Below are positions 45,701-58,040 of a stretch of DNA of 64,000 bases, piece by piece. Below the pieces are notes generated by a model, which ran no database searches, was not told the origin of the DNA, and saw nothing but the letters and a program-made list of their open reading frames with translations. This DNA is from Rallus limicola. Lineage: Eukaryota; Chordata; Aves; Gruiformes; Rallidae. Positions within the stretch are counted from its first letter, which is position 1; the number at the start of each line of letters is the position of its first letter. Both the position numbers and the translations under genes were made by a program. The stretch covers positions 6,148,558 through 6,212,557 of the forward strand of contig JAKCOZ010000040.1 of the NCBI GenBank assembly GCA_022605955.1. The letters are read 5' to 3'.

Positions 45701-46703
45701 AAACAAAAAGGCTGTGGAAATGTTTCCTGAGTGGTGCTGATGTGTGACAACTCACCCTGAAACCACCTCGGCTCCCACCAACGCTTCAAAAAGGGTGTTA
45801 TGGCCAGGAGAAAGCCCTCACAGAGCAATCAGCCTACATGGAAGCCGAAGGCAGCAGGGCAAGGCTGCGGTTACTGAGGGAGGAGGAGGAAGGGCATGGC
45901 CTCGCCATTCTCTGTGACGGTGGTGCTGTGTTTCCCTGACTTTCACTGTCCTGCTTGGCTGGACTCTGTCTGTTCCCTCGTCTTCCTCCTTGCTCCAACT
46001 GTGAGTGAGACCTGTCTGTGGGTTTGGCTCTGGGTGAGGAGATGGCATGTGTCCCCTCACGGCCATCCCTGACAGCAGCCATTAGCAACTGGGCGTGGAG
46101 AGGAGCACAGAGCCACTTCCGTCCCTCACAGCCTGTCATGGCACCAGGCCTGCAGCCTCCCACACAGAATGGAAGCGCTTAGGGAGCTTCCTCCACCCTC
46201 ATGGGGTGACATGGACTCTCCACTGCTGGTGTGCCTCTCATGTCTTCCCCGTCCCAACTCAGCCCTGGGTTTGGGGGAAGAACAATCTTTGGCCACCATC
46301 CCTCTCTCCTCAGGTCCCACCAGCAAAAATGTCACGACAGCCCCACCCACCTGTCACGAGACTGGAAAAAATATCACAAGAGAAGAGAGAAGGAAGGAAG
46401 GAAAGATGCAAAGATAGATAATAGCTTTTTTTTTTTTTTTTTTTTTTTTTCCTTCTCTCTGAGTCATGGTTTTCAGTTTTACTCTCCAACCACAGAGGGT
46501 GAACCTTTAAAAAAAGCCCCGTGACAGTCAAGGTTTGCTGGTAGCCCCATCGTTCTTGGGCTGAGGCTTTAAATACGTCCCTGTCAGGGCGATATCGAGC
46601 TGTGTCACCATATTTTTTAGCACCCAACCTGCTCTCAGCCTTCCTTCCACTTCCTCTCTTTGAAAGCAGCCCCATCTTTCATAACCGTGTTGTAAACGAA
46701 TCA

Positions 46704-46736
<33 letters not shown>

Positions 46737-46792
46737 CTGGCCCCACGCCCCGGGACTTCAGATTAAACTTGTTCTTTCTGCTTCATTTCAAG

Positions 46793-46847
46793 AGATGTGA
46801 ACTGTGTCCCCACAAAGATGGAGCCCTGAAACGGACCGACAACGGAG
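46793..46847 (+). CDS. MLLT6: MLLT6 coding exon 3: zinc knuckle, first half
   Basis: 55 bases, codons 64-81 plus one base (RCELCPHKDGALKRTDNG). It supplies C65 and C68 of the zinc knuckle between the PHD fingers. Acceptor TTCAAG at 46792, donor GGAG|GTGAGT at 46848. Phase 0 in, phase 1 out. Confidence 0.95.
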
Positions 46848-48419
46848 GTGAGTAGGCCTGCGTGGAGCTGGGTGTATGCTGCAGAGCCACCGGGCACTCA
46901 GTAGCTCTCCTGGGTACAAAGGAATTAATTTCTGAGCCTAGGTCACCAGAAAGGGAAGGCTGGAGGCTCCAGAGGGAGGAAAGCACGCTTTTTTTCTTAC
47001 AAAACTTCACTTTCTGAAGGTTTTGTGGCAAAAAGACCTGTCTGTGTGTGGGACCTGCCTGGCCTCTGGCTAGCAGAGAAGCACGGCCCCCGAAATGGGC
47101 AGGTTCTTGAGTTTAACCTCCCAGGAATCAGTGCATGAGCAGACACTGGAAGTTGCTGAGTTCCTTGCTTGCTGCACACTTGCCCAGTGGCAGTGTGGTC
47201 CTCAGGCTAACAGAGCCTCAGCCCTAAGTGCCCATCTGAGGGCGGGGACCAGGATTCAGTACAGATGTCGTTCTCTGTAGGACTTCTCTGCTCATCCTTG
47301 GTGCTTCTCAGCCTCTGGTGCTGTGAAGCACTGTGGAACCTGATTTCAGCTGTCAGAGCCTGTAGCTATTGATTCTACTGGCTGTACAAGGATCAAACTT
47401 GATTTTTCTCAAAATCTTATTTTTCAGAAAGGCTTCCGTACATACCTGCCTCTTACCTGAAAACACAAAGAGTTAACATAGGCAAGGAGGTCTTTAGTCT
47501 GACAGATCCCTATGTTTGGGGAAGAAGCTCTAAGTCCAGATTCTGTTAGAGCTGGTTGTAAGTGCCAGGAGCCTTAGTGCAGTAGCACACATATTGTGTT
47601 GGGGGATTGTTCTATAGCAGCATAGTATCTTCTTCCAGACACGTTATTGCATGGTTTGGTCAGGTCTGTGTAGACAGGCACAAGAAGTGTTACAACCATG
47701 TCCCTGTACAGAATTATACAGCCCAAATACTTACGGTGCTGTAGGGTTCTTTAATCGGGGTGTTTGGCTCTGCCTGCCCAGGGGAATCCTTCCTAACTCA
47801 AGGTAAATACTTCCAGTGCAGTAGCTGTACCACTATGGATCAGCCCCCAAAGGCTCCTGACCTTCAAACTTTCTCAGTTCTGTCCTCACCAGATGGCATT
47901 TCAACTTACACGTCTGATTTGGGAATTGTCTCAGTGGATTTAGATTTTAATCTGACTTGGCTCGCTGAAAAAGAGCGTTCTTTAGCTGTTGATAACAGCC
48001 AAGAAAGGGAGCTTTGTTTCCAGTGACATGGGACTACACGTCAGACCTGTCCCATCGGCACCATTTACTGCTTGGATGGTTTTCCTGGGTTTGCTGAGGT
48101 CTTCAGCTCTGGATCTGGAGTCCTGAGAGGGTGTTTTTAAGAGCAACAGGCATCATCCTTTTCTTTTCCCAAAGAAATCTCTGCTTGCTTATTTATTCTG
48201 GAGGTGGTATCTGTTTATCTTTCCCCCCACAAAGGATTTGATTGCAAACCAAGTTACAACAAGCAGTACTTAAAATCTAACATCTAACTTAAGCTGGCTC
48301 CCTTCCTACACCCTCTTCCCTCTCTCCCTCCCTCCCATGCCTGTCTGCACACCTGTCTGAGTGTGAGGCCTTTCCAGGTTGCCCTGTGTGAGTCTCTGCT
48401 CTCTTGTTTGCTTCCCTAG
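46848..48419 (+). other. MLLT6 intron 3
   Basis: 1.6 kb GT-AG intron with no repeat or extra exon that I can support. An open frame of 88 codons at 47760-48026 has no splice sites around it and resembles nothing. Confidence 0.85.
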
Positions 48420-48529
48420 GCTGGGCTCATGTCGTCTGTGCTTTGTACATCCCAGAGGTGCAGTTTGCCAATGTGCTCACCATGGAGCCAATTGTCCTGC
48501 AGTATGTACCCCACGACCGTTTCAACAAG
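48420..48529 (+). CDS. MLLT6: MLLT6 coding exon 4: knuckle end and linker to PHD2
   Basis: 110 bases, ending at codon 118 (GWAHVVCALYIPEVQFANVL...YVPHDRFNK). H85 and C88 complete the zinc knuckle. The VLTMEPIVLQYVPHDRF wording is the AF17 version of the strand that in AF10 contacts the H3 peptide. Acceptor CCCTAG at 48419, donor AAG|GTAAGG at 48530. Confidence 0.96.
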
Positions 48530-48980
48530 GTAAGGTCATCTCTTTCTCCTACTTGCCCCACTTTAGCTTTTTGGGGTTATTTTATTCTCCCACATTTCCT
48601 GTCCAGTTTATTTTCATTCCCAGGTACTCAGATTCCTTTTAAAATAACTAATGAAGTAAAGTCCCATTCCTATCAATAACTTTTTGGCCCCTCATTTCTC
48701 TCTTCCCCAATTTCCTGCATCTTGAGCAATCTCTGCCTTGGAGTTGCACATTTACTCCACATTTTCTTCTGACTCAGGTGTTATTTGGGGAGAAAAGATG
48801 ATGTGTGAGTTTTGTGCATGGCACTGAGAGATAACCCAGAGCTGCTGTCATAGGAGGGAGATAACTGGACACAGAGTTCTGGGTTCTCGAAGGCTTTGCC
48901 TCCTGACGACCAGTGGGTGCAACAGATGTTGTGTTTGCTTCTTGGATTGAGCAGTTTTTTTCCTTTTTTTATTAAATCAG
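48530..48980 (+). other. MLLT6 intron 4
   Basis: 451-base GT-AG intron, no internal feature seen. The acceptor is TTTTTTATTAAATCAG at 48980. Confidence 0.9.
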
Positions 48981-49084
48981 ACCTGCTACATCTGTGAAGA
49001 GCAGGGTAGGGAGAGCAAAGCAGCCTCTGGAGCATGCATGGCCTGCAACCGGCATGGCTGCCGGCAAGCCTTCCACGTCACTTG
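48981..49084 (+). CDS. MLLT6: MLLT6 coding exon 5: extended PHD2, first part
   Basis: 104 bases, codons 119-152 plus two bases (TCYICEEQGRESKAASGACM...). Ligand candidates are C120, C123, C137, C140, C145 and H150. Donor ACTTG|GTGAGT at 49085; the split codon completes C153 with exon 6. Confidence 0.96.
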
Positions 49085-49783
49085 GTGAGTTCCCCTCAGT
49101 TGTCACCCCAAGAACAGCCCCAGCTCTTGGTTTTGCTGCTATGGCTTTTAGGCCACACCGAATGGGTGGTGTGGGGAGTTGGGCTAATCACCCTGGGTCG
49201 GGTTTTGTGCAAGGGGTGTCTCATCCTCGTGCAGTCTGTGAGGGGAACTTCTCCAGGAAGGCTGAGGTTTCACCAAGCCAGCCTTCCCTGCTGAGGAGGA
49301 AGGCTGGGGATTTCCCTAAGACTCTCTGGAATCCAAGAAGAGAAGAGATGAGTCACAACCCAGGAATGTTCCTTCTCCAGCAGAGCACATACAAGACTAT
49401 CATCTAGATGATGTGATTTTAAGGGCTGATATCCTCATGTACCCTCACAGACTGAAAACAACATTGCCTATCAGCAGACCAGGGAGATTCCTTGCTTTAC
49501 ATGGATTCCTTGCTTGTGATGTGTCTTCCACTGGAATTGTTACTGGTGTCCCAGGCCTCCCTTCAGAAAAAAATTGCAAGACAATCTGGTAGAAAAGTAC
49601 TGATGATCTCTGAAGATCTGAGAACAGCCTGAACTCTCCCCCCGCCCTTGCTCCTTGCAGACCAGTTTGCCGAGCAGAACAGGATATTTCAAGACCCTGT
49701 CTGGGTATCTTTTGCCCTTTGATGGGTGATGCGATCTTGTTGTACAGTTTGCTTTATCTTCCTCCTAATGGCATGTGTTTCAG
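49085..49783 (+). other. MLLT6 intron 5
   Basis: 699-base GT-AG intron, no repeat or gene seen. Acceptor GTGTTTCAG at 49783. Confidence 0.9.
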
Positions 49784-49877
49784 TGCCCAGATGGCTGGCC
49801 TCTTATGTGAAGAGGAAGTCCTAGAAGTCGACAATGTCAAATACTGTGGCTACTGCAAGTACCACTTCAATAAAATG
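49784..49877 (+). CDS. MLLT6: MLLT6 coding exon 6: end of extended PHD2
   Basis: 94 bases, codons 153-184 (CAQMAGLLCEEEVLEVDNVK..., then YCGYCKYHFNKM). C161, C174, C177 and H180 finish the extended PHD2. The LEVDNVKYCGYC string is diagnostic of MLLT6. Donor ATG|GTGAGT at 49878, phase 0. Confidence 0.97.
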
Positions 49878-51044
49878 GTGAGTTTCTTCGTCCCTACAGT
49901 AGAGTTTTGTTGTCACATATGAGGCATTGTCTTCATCCTAGACTGTATCTGTGCTTAGAGCAGTAAGAAATGCCAAGAACACATGAACAGGATCTGCAGC
50001 CTGCTTCCTCTTCAGCCAGTTGCTTAGAGATGAAGGTTCCTTTAGATTTTGCATTTGTACAGCACCTGTAAACCCCTTTTCAAAACTGGGGGTGGAATTC
50101 TGCCCACCTGTTTTGACTTCCCTGACCCACTCTGTATGGGAGCAGCTATGGTGTCTGATGATCCCGGGAGTTAGGGGTATAGCTCAGGACATAGCTGGGC
50201 ACCCTGGGCAGGAGGGTGTAAGAGAACAGCCAGAACTTCTGCCTGAGGACAGAGACAACCCAGGAGAGACACGGGGTCAGTTGCTGTTTGAAGATATTTG
50301 GGGCAAAGGACTTCGCCCTATTAATTACAGCACAAGAGGAAAGAGAGGAACCCTTTTCCTGTTCTGCATAATTAGTAGACACCTGCTCTCCCCCCTCCAG
50401 CAAAAAGGGAACTCGATCCTTTCCCTGCAGGTCTGTGTCTCAGTGGCTCTTTTGTTGCTGGCCTTTCCCACTTTCCTTCCTGCTTATCAGTGCTGTGACT
50501 GATGTCTTGCCCTTCTCCTCAAAGTCAAACTGGAGGACACTTTCCTGCCCTCCACGTACCCTCAGTGTCTGACACAGGTAGCTCTGGATCAGGTTTACTG
50601 ATGCTGGGGTAGATAGCAGGACTTCTTTGAGTTCCTGGACTGGGAACAGGGTGTCTTCCACACAGCCCACTCGAGACTGAAGGCTGGATGCTGCTGTTCA
50701 GGGGTGCTGGCTCCCCTGAGCAGCGTTGCTGCTCCTGCCTATCCTGTTGCTTACTGAATGATCTGTTAGCAGCACATAGGCCAGAAAGAACCAAGGATTT
50801 GGGGAGGTAGACCAGCGTGCTGTTCATAAGCCCACTGTATGGTGTCTGCTGTGGTCCCTGTGTCAGGAGCCAGGCTGGGCATCAGGTACAAAAAGAGTTT
50901 AGTGCCATATGTGGTAGAGAAACCATTTGTTGCAACTGTGTTCACTGTGACAGTGAAAGCTGGACTCTGTAACACTGTTTTCTCTCTTTCCTTTCTTTTT
51001 TTCTCCTGCTCTCCATCTCCTCTCCTGTTCCCCGCTGACCTCAG
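49878..51044 (+). other. MLLT6 intron 6
   Basis: 1.17 kb GT-AG intron with a pyrimidine-rich end (51001-51040) and no recognisable internal element. Confidence 0.9.
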
Positions 51045-51152
51045 AAGACCTCACGTCACTCTGGAGGTAGCTCCTTCATTGCTGGAAGAAGGAGTCGATC
51101 CACATCCCCTGCTCAAGAGAAGCATGTGTCCCACCACGAAAGGCCAAAGAAG
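51045..51152 (+). CDS. MLLT6: MLLT6 coding exon 7: Ser/Arg linker
   Basis: 108 bases, 36 codons (KTSRHSGGSSFIAGRRSRST...). It follows the PZP module with a basic, serine-rich segment. Mammalian AF17 has, as I recall, a long polyglycine stretch here; this copy has only two adjacent glycines. Acceptor CCTCAG at 51044, donor AAG|GTAAGA at 51153. Confidence 0.95.
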
Positions 51153-51460
51153 GTAAGAAAGATCTGTTTGTCCATCCCCAGAGGCAGAGTCATGTGGTCT
51201 TGAGGTGAGAAAGGGAAGAAGCGTTGGACGAAGAGCACCCATGGCTCCTGGGGTGAGCCCTGACTCTGCAGAGAGCTTCACAGTGGAGAGAACTGAACAA
51301 TGGCTGTGGTTTTAAACAGATCTCTAGAAATGTGTGTGCAGATGGAGCAGCACGAGGGGGGCTCAGTAGAACGTGCCTATGGAGGATGCAATCGCTCACT
51401 TTCTGTCTTCTGGCACGTCCACTTTGAAGGTGACACTGTGCTGTGGTTTCCAACTGCTGC

Positions 51461-51566
51461 GTTGAGCTGGGTGGAAGTAGTTTTGGCTGTGCGTCGAGCT
51501 GGGTAGAAGTAGTTTCAGGCATGGGTCGAGCTGGGTGGAAGTAGTTTCAGCTGTGGGTTTAGCTGC
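51461..51566. repeat. 32-bp tandem repeat, three copies
   Basis: Units start at 51461, 51493 and 51525, with the core GAGCTGGGTGGAAGTAGTTT, and a fourth, partial unit (GTTTAGCTG) follows. Copies differ at a few positions. Confidence 0.95.
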
Positions 51567-53099
51567 AGCTGGTCAAGAATATAAACTGGAGGTGGTTGTC
51601 CCCAGATCCCAGAGTGCAAGTTTTAAAGGACAGAAAGATACTGATAACCTGCACCATGGCCTGCAGGTTAATTGTAGGCAACAACAGCAATTAGTATAAA
51701 CTAGTTAAGTGTTTTGTTAGTCAGATTAGCCAGCCACAGGTTTTCCACCTGCTTCAAGTTTATAAAACAGTGCCTTAGAGCAGCACGTGCCAGCTCTGAC
51801 TGGTACAGTAGTTACCTTCCCCTGCTCGTTAGGATGTACTCATCAAAACTGCTGCAGTGTTACAGGACATGTTAACAGCACTCCGGGCTTCATAATTAAC
51901 TAACTGGCTCACATGACAAATGCTCCTGTTTCAAGGAAAAGCAGCAGTGAATGGGTACAGTGGGATCCCAGCAGACTCCTGGGTTCTGATGGGCGCAGGA
52001 TCCCGGGTGTGAGGGTCTGTACCAAAAGAAATGAGGGGGCTTCTGAGGTGTTTGTTCTTTTATAACAATAAACAGCCCTAAAAGGCAGGATGACAGGTGG
52101 GGTTTTTTGAGGGTTCAGGTTCTAAGGCACATGGCAGCAAAGTAAGAAATCTTCTCTATGCCCTGACAGAGCTTTTGCAGTATCAAGAATCCACAGCATG
52201 GTACTGCCTCCCTCCTCTGCACCCACCTAGCCAAAGCAGGAGGGCAGGAGCTGATGCAGAAATAACTTAAGCAGGGATGCTGTCAGTATGGGCAGGTAGT
52301 TTTTAATACTTCACGGGCCATGTTCTGGGTTTTGTTTGTGGAAATCCAGAATTATTCTCCCAGGTGACCTCTGGATATATTCCACTATAGCCAAAAGCTC
52401 CTTGTTGTATAAACAGAATTGGTGATGCCCCTGCAAATTGCAGCATGAATCTTTTAAGTCTTGCCGTGGGTGTCTGGCTGTTTACTTCTCTTGTTGTTTG
52501 CTTTTCTCTTGTTGCAGTAGGCATCCTCACACCACGTAAACGATTTGGAGTGGTAATGATAGTAACCCACATCCAGAAACAGCCCTGTGTCACTCCAGTG
52601 GGTTACGTGGCCTAAGGCTGATGGCTCTCACAGATCTCAGCCCAGTCTCCAGGGGACAAGGGCATCCAGGCTTTCAAAAGCAGTGCAGCTATCAGTTAAT
52701 ACTGACTGACACCCTCCTGGGCATGCTGAGCTGAGAGTCCATAAACTGTGTGGGCAGGAAAGCCATCTCCTTTATTTACAGAGGTTATCCCACAGTATCC
52801 AGCTTGAAACGCTGCCCACCAGGTCCATTAGGCGTTTGGGAACCTTGCCCAAAGCGTCCCTGATACATGGGCAAACAAGGCAAACCACACTCATGGAGCG
52901 GAACCTCCCCCAGTGCTGACACCCAGTCAGGATGTTCCCTGCTGCTGCCCATGAAGCTGAAGAGTCCCGGGAATATTTACTCCTCTTGTGTGTTCAGCTG
53001 CTGCGAGGAGAGGAGGAGGAGGAGGGAGGGAGGGAGGGAGGGAGGGAGAAAGAGCATCTGTGCCATGGACAGGGAGCGAGTGCTTGGCACAAGGTGAAG

Positions 53100-53340
53100 G
53101 GCTGTGCTGGAACGTGCTATTTATATCCAACGAGGAGGCAGCGAGAATGAGGGGGAGAGAGGGCAGGATGGGGAGGGGTGGTGTGTGTGTGGGGTGATTG
53201 ACGGCGGCTTTGGAGAGCTCAGCTGTAATTATAACTGACAGACTGTGCGAGGCCGAAGCTGGGGACCGTGCAAGGGGTTCTGTGTGTGTGTGCGCAGCGG
53301 CTGGTGGCAGGGGTGGGAGCACCGTCACGTGCCTGGCAGG
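53100..53340. promoter_or_regulatory. Candidate intronic enhancer with a MEF2-type site
   Basis: CTATTTATAT at 53117-53126 fits the MEF2 consensus. It is followed by a GATTGACGG word at about 53196-53204, a TGTAATTATAAC AT core at about 53223-53234 and a CACGTG E-box at about 53326-53331. The sequence is less repetitive than its flanks. Function is inferred from motifs only. Confidence 0.3.
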
Positions 53341-56300
53341 TAGGAGCAGGGTTGGGAAAGCAGGTCAGCGCCAGGGGGAGAGCGAAAACGGGAGGAATAT
53401 GGATTTATTTCTAGGCTCCTTGGTGGCGCCTGACACTATTGTCAGCCCGTGGGTTCCTCGGAAACGTGTGGAGATTCCGTCTCACCACCCTCCCCTCCTG
53501 AGGGCTGGAGGGTTTGTGAGCTGCAGGTCTGAGGGAGGCCCCTTTCCAGGGCCTGGATTGCTTGGCAGGGCCACTCCTTCCACTTAGAGAGGGGGAGCCA
53601 GCACAGCAAAGGGAGCTGAGCTGAGATGGGCAGGGTAAGGAAGGCACTCTGGGCTGCCAGGGTTCTTGGGTAGATGATGGGTGCGGGAGCAGTGCTGAAG
53701 TGCCAGGGAGGAAGGACTGGGTGTGAGGCGGTGCAGGAGCACAGGCCTTACGAAGGGGTCCCCAAAGAGGGGGTTGAACCAGCAGTTCCCGCGTGGTTTT
53801 GGAGTACGTGACGTGCAGTGCATGATCTAATGGCACGTGTTGCAGGGGAACTGGGCGTGCTGCTGCGCTGACCCCGAGCAGAACAGCTTTTCCTTGAGCC
53901 TGTCCAGCTGCACAGCTGGCTGGCCCCGTCCTCCCGGGGCTGGAGGCATTGCACGGAGCTGCTCCCTCAGCAGTGCTAGTGTGAGTCCCCAGGCTGCAGG
54001 TGCTCATGGCTCTGGGCTCCAGAAGGAGCTCGGTGCCTGACAGCTCCCTTCGCGTGCAGCACCGGGACTGTTTACTTGGCTTTTACAGAGGAAAACTCCA
54101 ACCAAGTGAGGGGTACAGGATTTAACCCAGTAGCTTCAGCAAGACAGCAGAGAGAGGCGCAGGATTTGGACTCCTCAGCCCTGCTGTAAAATGGTTCAGC
54201 ATTTGTGAGGAGTCTTGTTCTCTGCGGAACAAGGGACAATTGTGATGTGGGACTGCAAGCCTGCATCGGCATTCCCAGCTCTTGCAGGCACAAATGATAC
54301 CAGCCAGAGTGTTTCCTTCTGTGCTGCCCCAAAAACGGGAAAGCTCCAAGCTTTGTTTGGGTTTTCCTCAGAACATACCAGGCCTTAGCAAACCCAGCCC
54401 ACCAGGCCCTAGCAAAGCCAGCCCTGTTTCGCTCTTTGGGGTTGGTATTGCAGTGTGTGTGCTCTGCCCTGTGGGAGCCTTTGCAGGGCTTGTTTGTTGA
54501 AAGAGAGAAGGAAAAAAAAGAAAACAATAGCTAAATACCAAGAAAGTGCTGGATGACGCACAGGGGCTGAATGAAGTACAGATGCTCTGTCACCTATATT
54601 GTCTGTTGGAAATGCACAGAAAGGAATTACCATGCTCTGTGGAATGAAATTTGTCACAGCAGGAGCATGTGCACCACAATGTTTTTAGGCATCTATCCCT
54701 CAGGGAGGCACTCATCCGGTGTCACTCTCAGGGAACACCTGGAAGCTGTAAGGGGACTTTCAGTGAGGGAGAGGAAGGGTCCCTGCCCGGTGACAGGGAG
54801 CAGGAGGCCTCAGAGCAGATCAGCCCACCTGGAGTTGTTCCTCAGCTCCAGGTATGCAGCCAGTTCTCCATGATCATTACACACACCTTTAGCTCCCAAA
54901 TCCCTTCCCTAGCCACAGTGGAGGGCATTTTATGGGGTACAGGGACCATCCCTGTCCTGTCCCCTTTATCCCTGTAGCACCAGCTGGAGCAGCACATGAG
55001 TCCCCAGTCCCACCACACAGAGTGGATGCACGGCAGAGCCTGCTGCTGCCTGTCCCTCTGGACCTGATGCAAGTAGAGGAAAGGAGCCAAGGGTCCAGCC
55101 TGGCCGATTTAGCACACTGGTGAAGTTATACTGAGCTGAAACATAAACCCAGTGGGTCATTGAGGGGCTTTGTGCTTGCATTCAGTGCGTGATGGGGGTC
55201 TGCCTCTGGGAGTTTTGTGTCCTCGTGGGCACAGTGGGCAAATTTTCCATGTGGGATGCAGTTGGCTGCCCACAAGACCAGCACAGGATTCCCAGGAAGG
55301 AGCACTGAATCTAAATCTCCTCTGATTTAGCTAAAGAAGCCTTGTTTTATAGCATCCCTGACCGTCTTTCCGTGACCTCTTGTTATGTGGATGCTTAACT
55401 GCCCCCAGCGAATCCTTCCATTAGCAGGGAGCCTGCAGAGCCCAGCAAAGCCTGGCCAGGTGGCCTCCTGTAAAAATGCTCGTGAACTGGGAGCCTGTCT
55501 CAAGACAAACCCCTGAATTCCCCAGTGAGGTGGCAGGCAGAGGTTGGCTTAGCGTCCCCTTCCTCCTCGCTGCGGCTGCCATGGCTGCGGCCCAGAGCCA
55601 GGCCTCCTTCTCCTGGCGAGGGAGTTCAGGGAGCCTGGGAAAGAGGGAGGGAGCAGCAGAGGCCTCTTGGCTCTGCCCAGCTCTCCCCTCCCTCCTTCCC
55701 CTGCCCAATCTACTTTTAATGATCCAATTGCTGGTGTCCAGCAGATTAGAAGAGGGGGCTCGGGGAAGGGGAGACAGCGGTGGGGGGAGCAAGAGGAGCT
55801 GTGCACAACCCTTTTTGGCAGCCAGAGATCTTTTTTCGTTCCTCCTGCACTGGGGAGCTGGAAGGGAGATTGTGTGGCTGGCACGCCCCCCCACTCCCCC
55901 TCACCCCCCCACATCCCCTCCTCCCCAATGCAGCCGCGCTCCCCCCGCCGCAGGCCTGGGCTGTTCCATGCCCACATGCCAAGCCCCAGCTGCTCTGTTC
56001 TGCATGGGGAGAGTTTGTTTTCCAAGAAACTTGTTGCTGAGGGCAGGTTCGCGGGCCCTGCACACCGCAGCTCGCCCACCCAGCCAGCCTGCTGCAGGGA
56101 GCACCGAGCGGCTGCAAGGTAGGGCTAGGCTTTCGCTTCCAAGGATGGGATGGGATGGGGGAGTTGAAAGGTTTCCTCGTTGTCCTGGGCATCCTCCTAC
56201 TCTCCTCCTCCTCCTCTTCCCTGGCTCTTGCTTCATGGCACAGCCAGGCAGGTCTTTGGGCAGGCTGAGCTGCCAGCAGTGGCTGTGTTGCCTTTGAAGC

Positions 56301-57884
56301 TCCCTGGAAGGAGGGTTCATGAAGGAGGGTGCCTGAGTGCAAGGGAGATGAAGTGCCTGAAAGCCAGGTGGGGAGAGGGCACTGGAGAGGCCAGGAGAGC
56401 GCTGCTCCCCCCCTGCCCTCCCCATGCCCTGCCTTCCCTTTTCGCTCTGTGGCTCGTGAAGGAAGCATTTGAAGCCTTCCGGTTCCTGGAGAGAAGCCAC
56501 ATGTTTAAAAGCCTGTGGTGCAAGCTGGGGAGCACTCCAGGTTGTCTGAGGGCCTGGCAATGGAGGCAAGATCTCCAGGAGGGACCAAGCATCCTGACTG
56601 TCCCAGGGCCATGGTCTCAGCACCCAAGTACCCTTCACCAGTGCCTGGGCAAAATGGCCTTGAGGTCACGGGTGGCAGGTTAACTGTCCTGCCTGTGTAA
56701 CACAGGACACTGTGTTTCTCTTTTAATATTGAAGAAGGTGTCAGATCCTGTTGCCTTTCTGAGGACCCAGAAGTATTAGAGAACACCCAGAGGGGGAGAA
56801 ACGAGTGCTGCTGGGTGTGCAGAAGTGCTGGGCACCCCAGCTCTGCTAAAAGCTGCGCCCCAGCCAGCTCCTGGCAACCCAGAGGTGGGTCCTGTGGGTT
56901 TCTGCCCTGCCCAAGCAGGACTGACACAGAGAGCCTGGAGAGGAGGTGGGATGGGAGGGGGAGAAGCTACACGAGCACTAGGTGTGCTGGTGGGGATGGG
57001 CTGGGACTGCGTGCGGGGACATCCAGCAGAAGGTCCCCAGCTCCTCGCTGGTGCTGGTTCCAGCACAGTCCTTTGAGCAGAGCACGAACGCCGGTCTCTG
57101 GGGCACAGATTTTCTGGAGGGCTGGAGTGCAGTTGCTCAGCACATGTAGTTGGGGCCGGATCTTCAAAAGAGCTCGATACCAAGCGCTTGGCTTTCTGAG
57201 GAACCTGAGCGCTTATTCCAGCATCTAAATGGGAGCTGAGGCATTCCAGAAATCTGGTCCCCATTGTGCAGGCTGCATATGTACATATGTACTCCCTCCT
57301 ACATGTAAGCAGGGGACTGCTCAGTTAGCTGGTGGAGATTCTGAGCTGCTGACAGCGAAGGGAAAGGTTTTTTTCCAGGCAGGAGACAGCCAGGATTTTG
57401 AAGCTGGAGGATGTGAGTTTGGTGGTTGCCATCACAGTGAAATTGTGGGAGGTTTTATGATGCTCTGTGGTGGCAGTCAGGACATGTCTGCCTTCCCTCA
57501 TGCATGTGTGTGTCTTCATGCAGGTTCTCTCTCATTAGCCAAGACGCCTTGGCTCTGCCTTGGCTCATCTTGAGCAGGATACGTGAAATTCAATTATCAC
57601 AGCACTGTCTCACTGCTGTTTGCAGCAGCATATCCTGCTCCCTCCTCTTCCAACGTCAGGATTTAAATGAATGTGGGGTCTGAGAATGAGGGAATAAGCT
57701 TTGTGGCCTTCAGAAAGTTTGAGAACCAGGGTTTGGATAGTTATTTGGTAAGATGTATTGGTAGTGGGGTGTCTGGCTCCTCTTTTCCATTCCTGGCTCC
57801 CCTGAGTGGCACAGGCAGCATCTGCAAGTAGGTGAGTGTGTGTCCAGGAGGAGTGGGGACCCCTGACTTCTCTTCCTGAATTTA

Positions 57885-57975
57885 TGGGTCACTTGCTGTG
57901 AAATCTTCGTGAGTTCTTTCATCCCACATGCCCTGGTTTCCCCATTGCTAAAATGAAATGCTGATGTTAAAAACC
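57885..57975 (+). mobile_element. MIR-like SINE fragment (tentative)
   Basis: GGGTCACTTGCTGTGAAATC, then CCTGGTTTCCCCATTGCTAAAATG followed by ATGCTGATG: the order resembles the MIR 3' core (cacttaacctc..., cctcagtttccccatctgtaaaatg). Strongly diverged. Confidence 0.35.
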
Positions 57976-58040
57976 CCTCTCTTCAGCTCCCTGAAACTCT
58001 GTGCTGTGTGCTACTAAGTGTAAATTGCTACTACTGATGT

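Larger units (their letters stand above)
41687..46792 (+). other. MLLT6 intron 2
   Basis: 5.1 kb GT-AG intron. It holds a CR1 3' end (41795-42200), a possible ancient repeat fragment (42610-42700), T homopolymers at 45550-45564, 46426-46450 and 46706-46736, and non-repetitive stretches around 43.2-45.1 kb of unknown role. The long T tract ends only about 55 bases before the exon 3 acceptor. Confidence 0.85.

Noticed and set aside
55746..56638. Overlapping 240-codon frames on the minus strand in intron 7
   Set aside because: No domain and no splice or promoter context; they lie within a GC-richer part of an MLLT6 intron.
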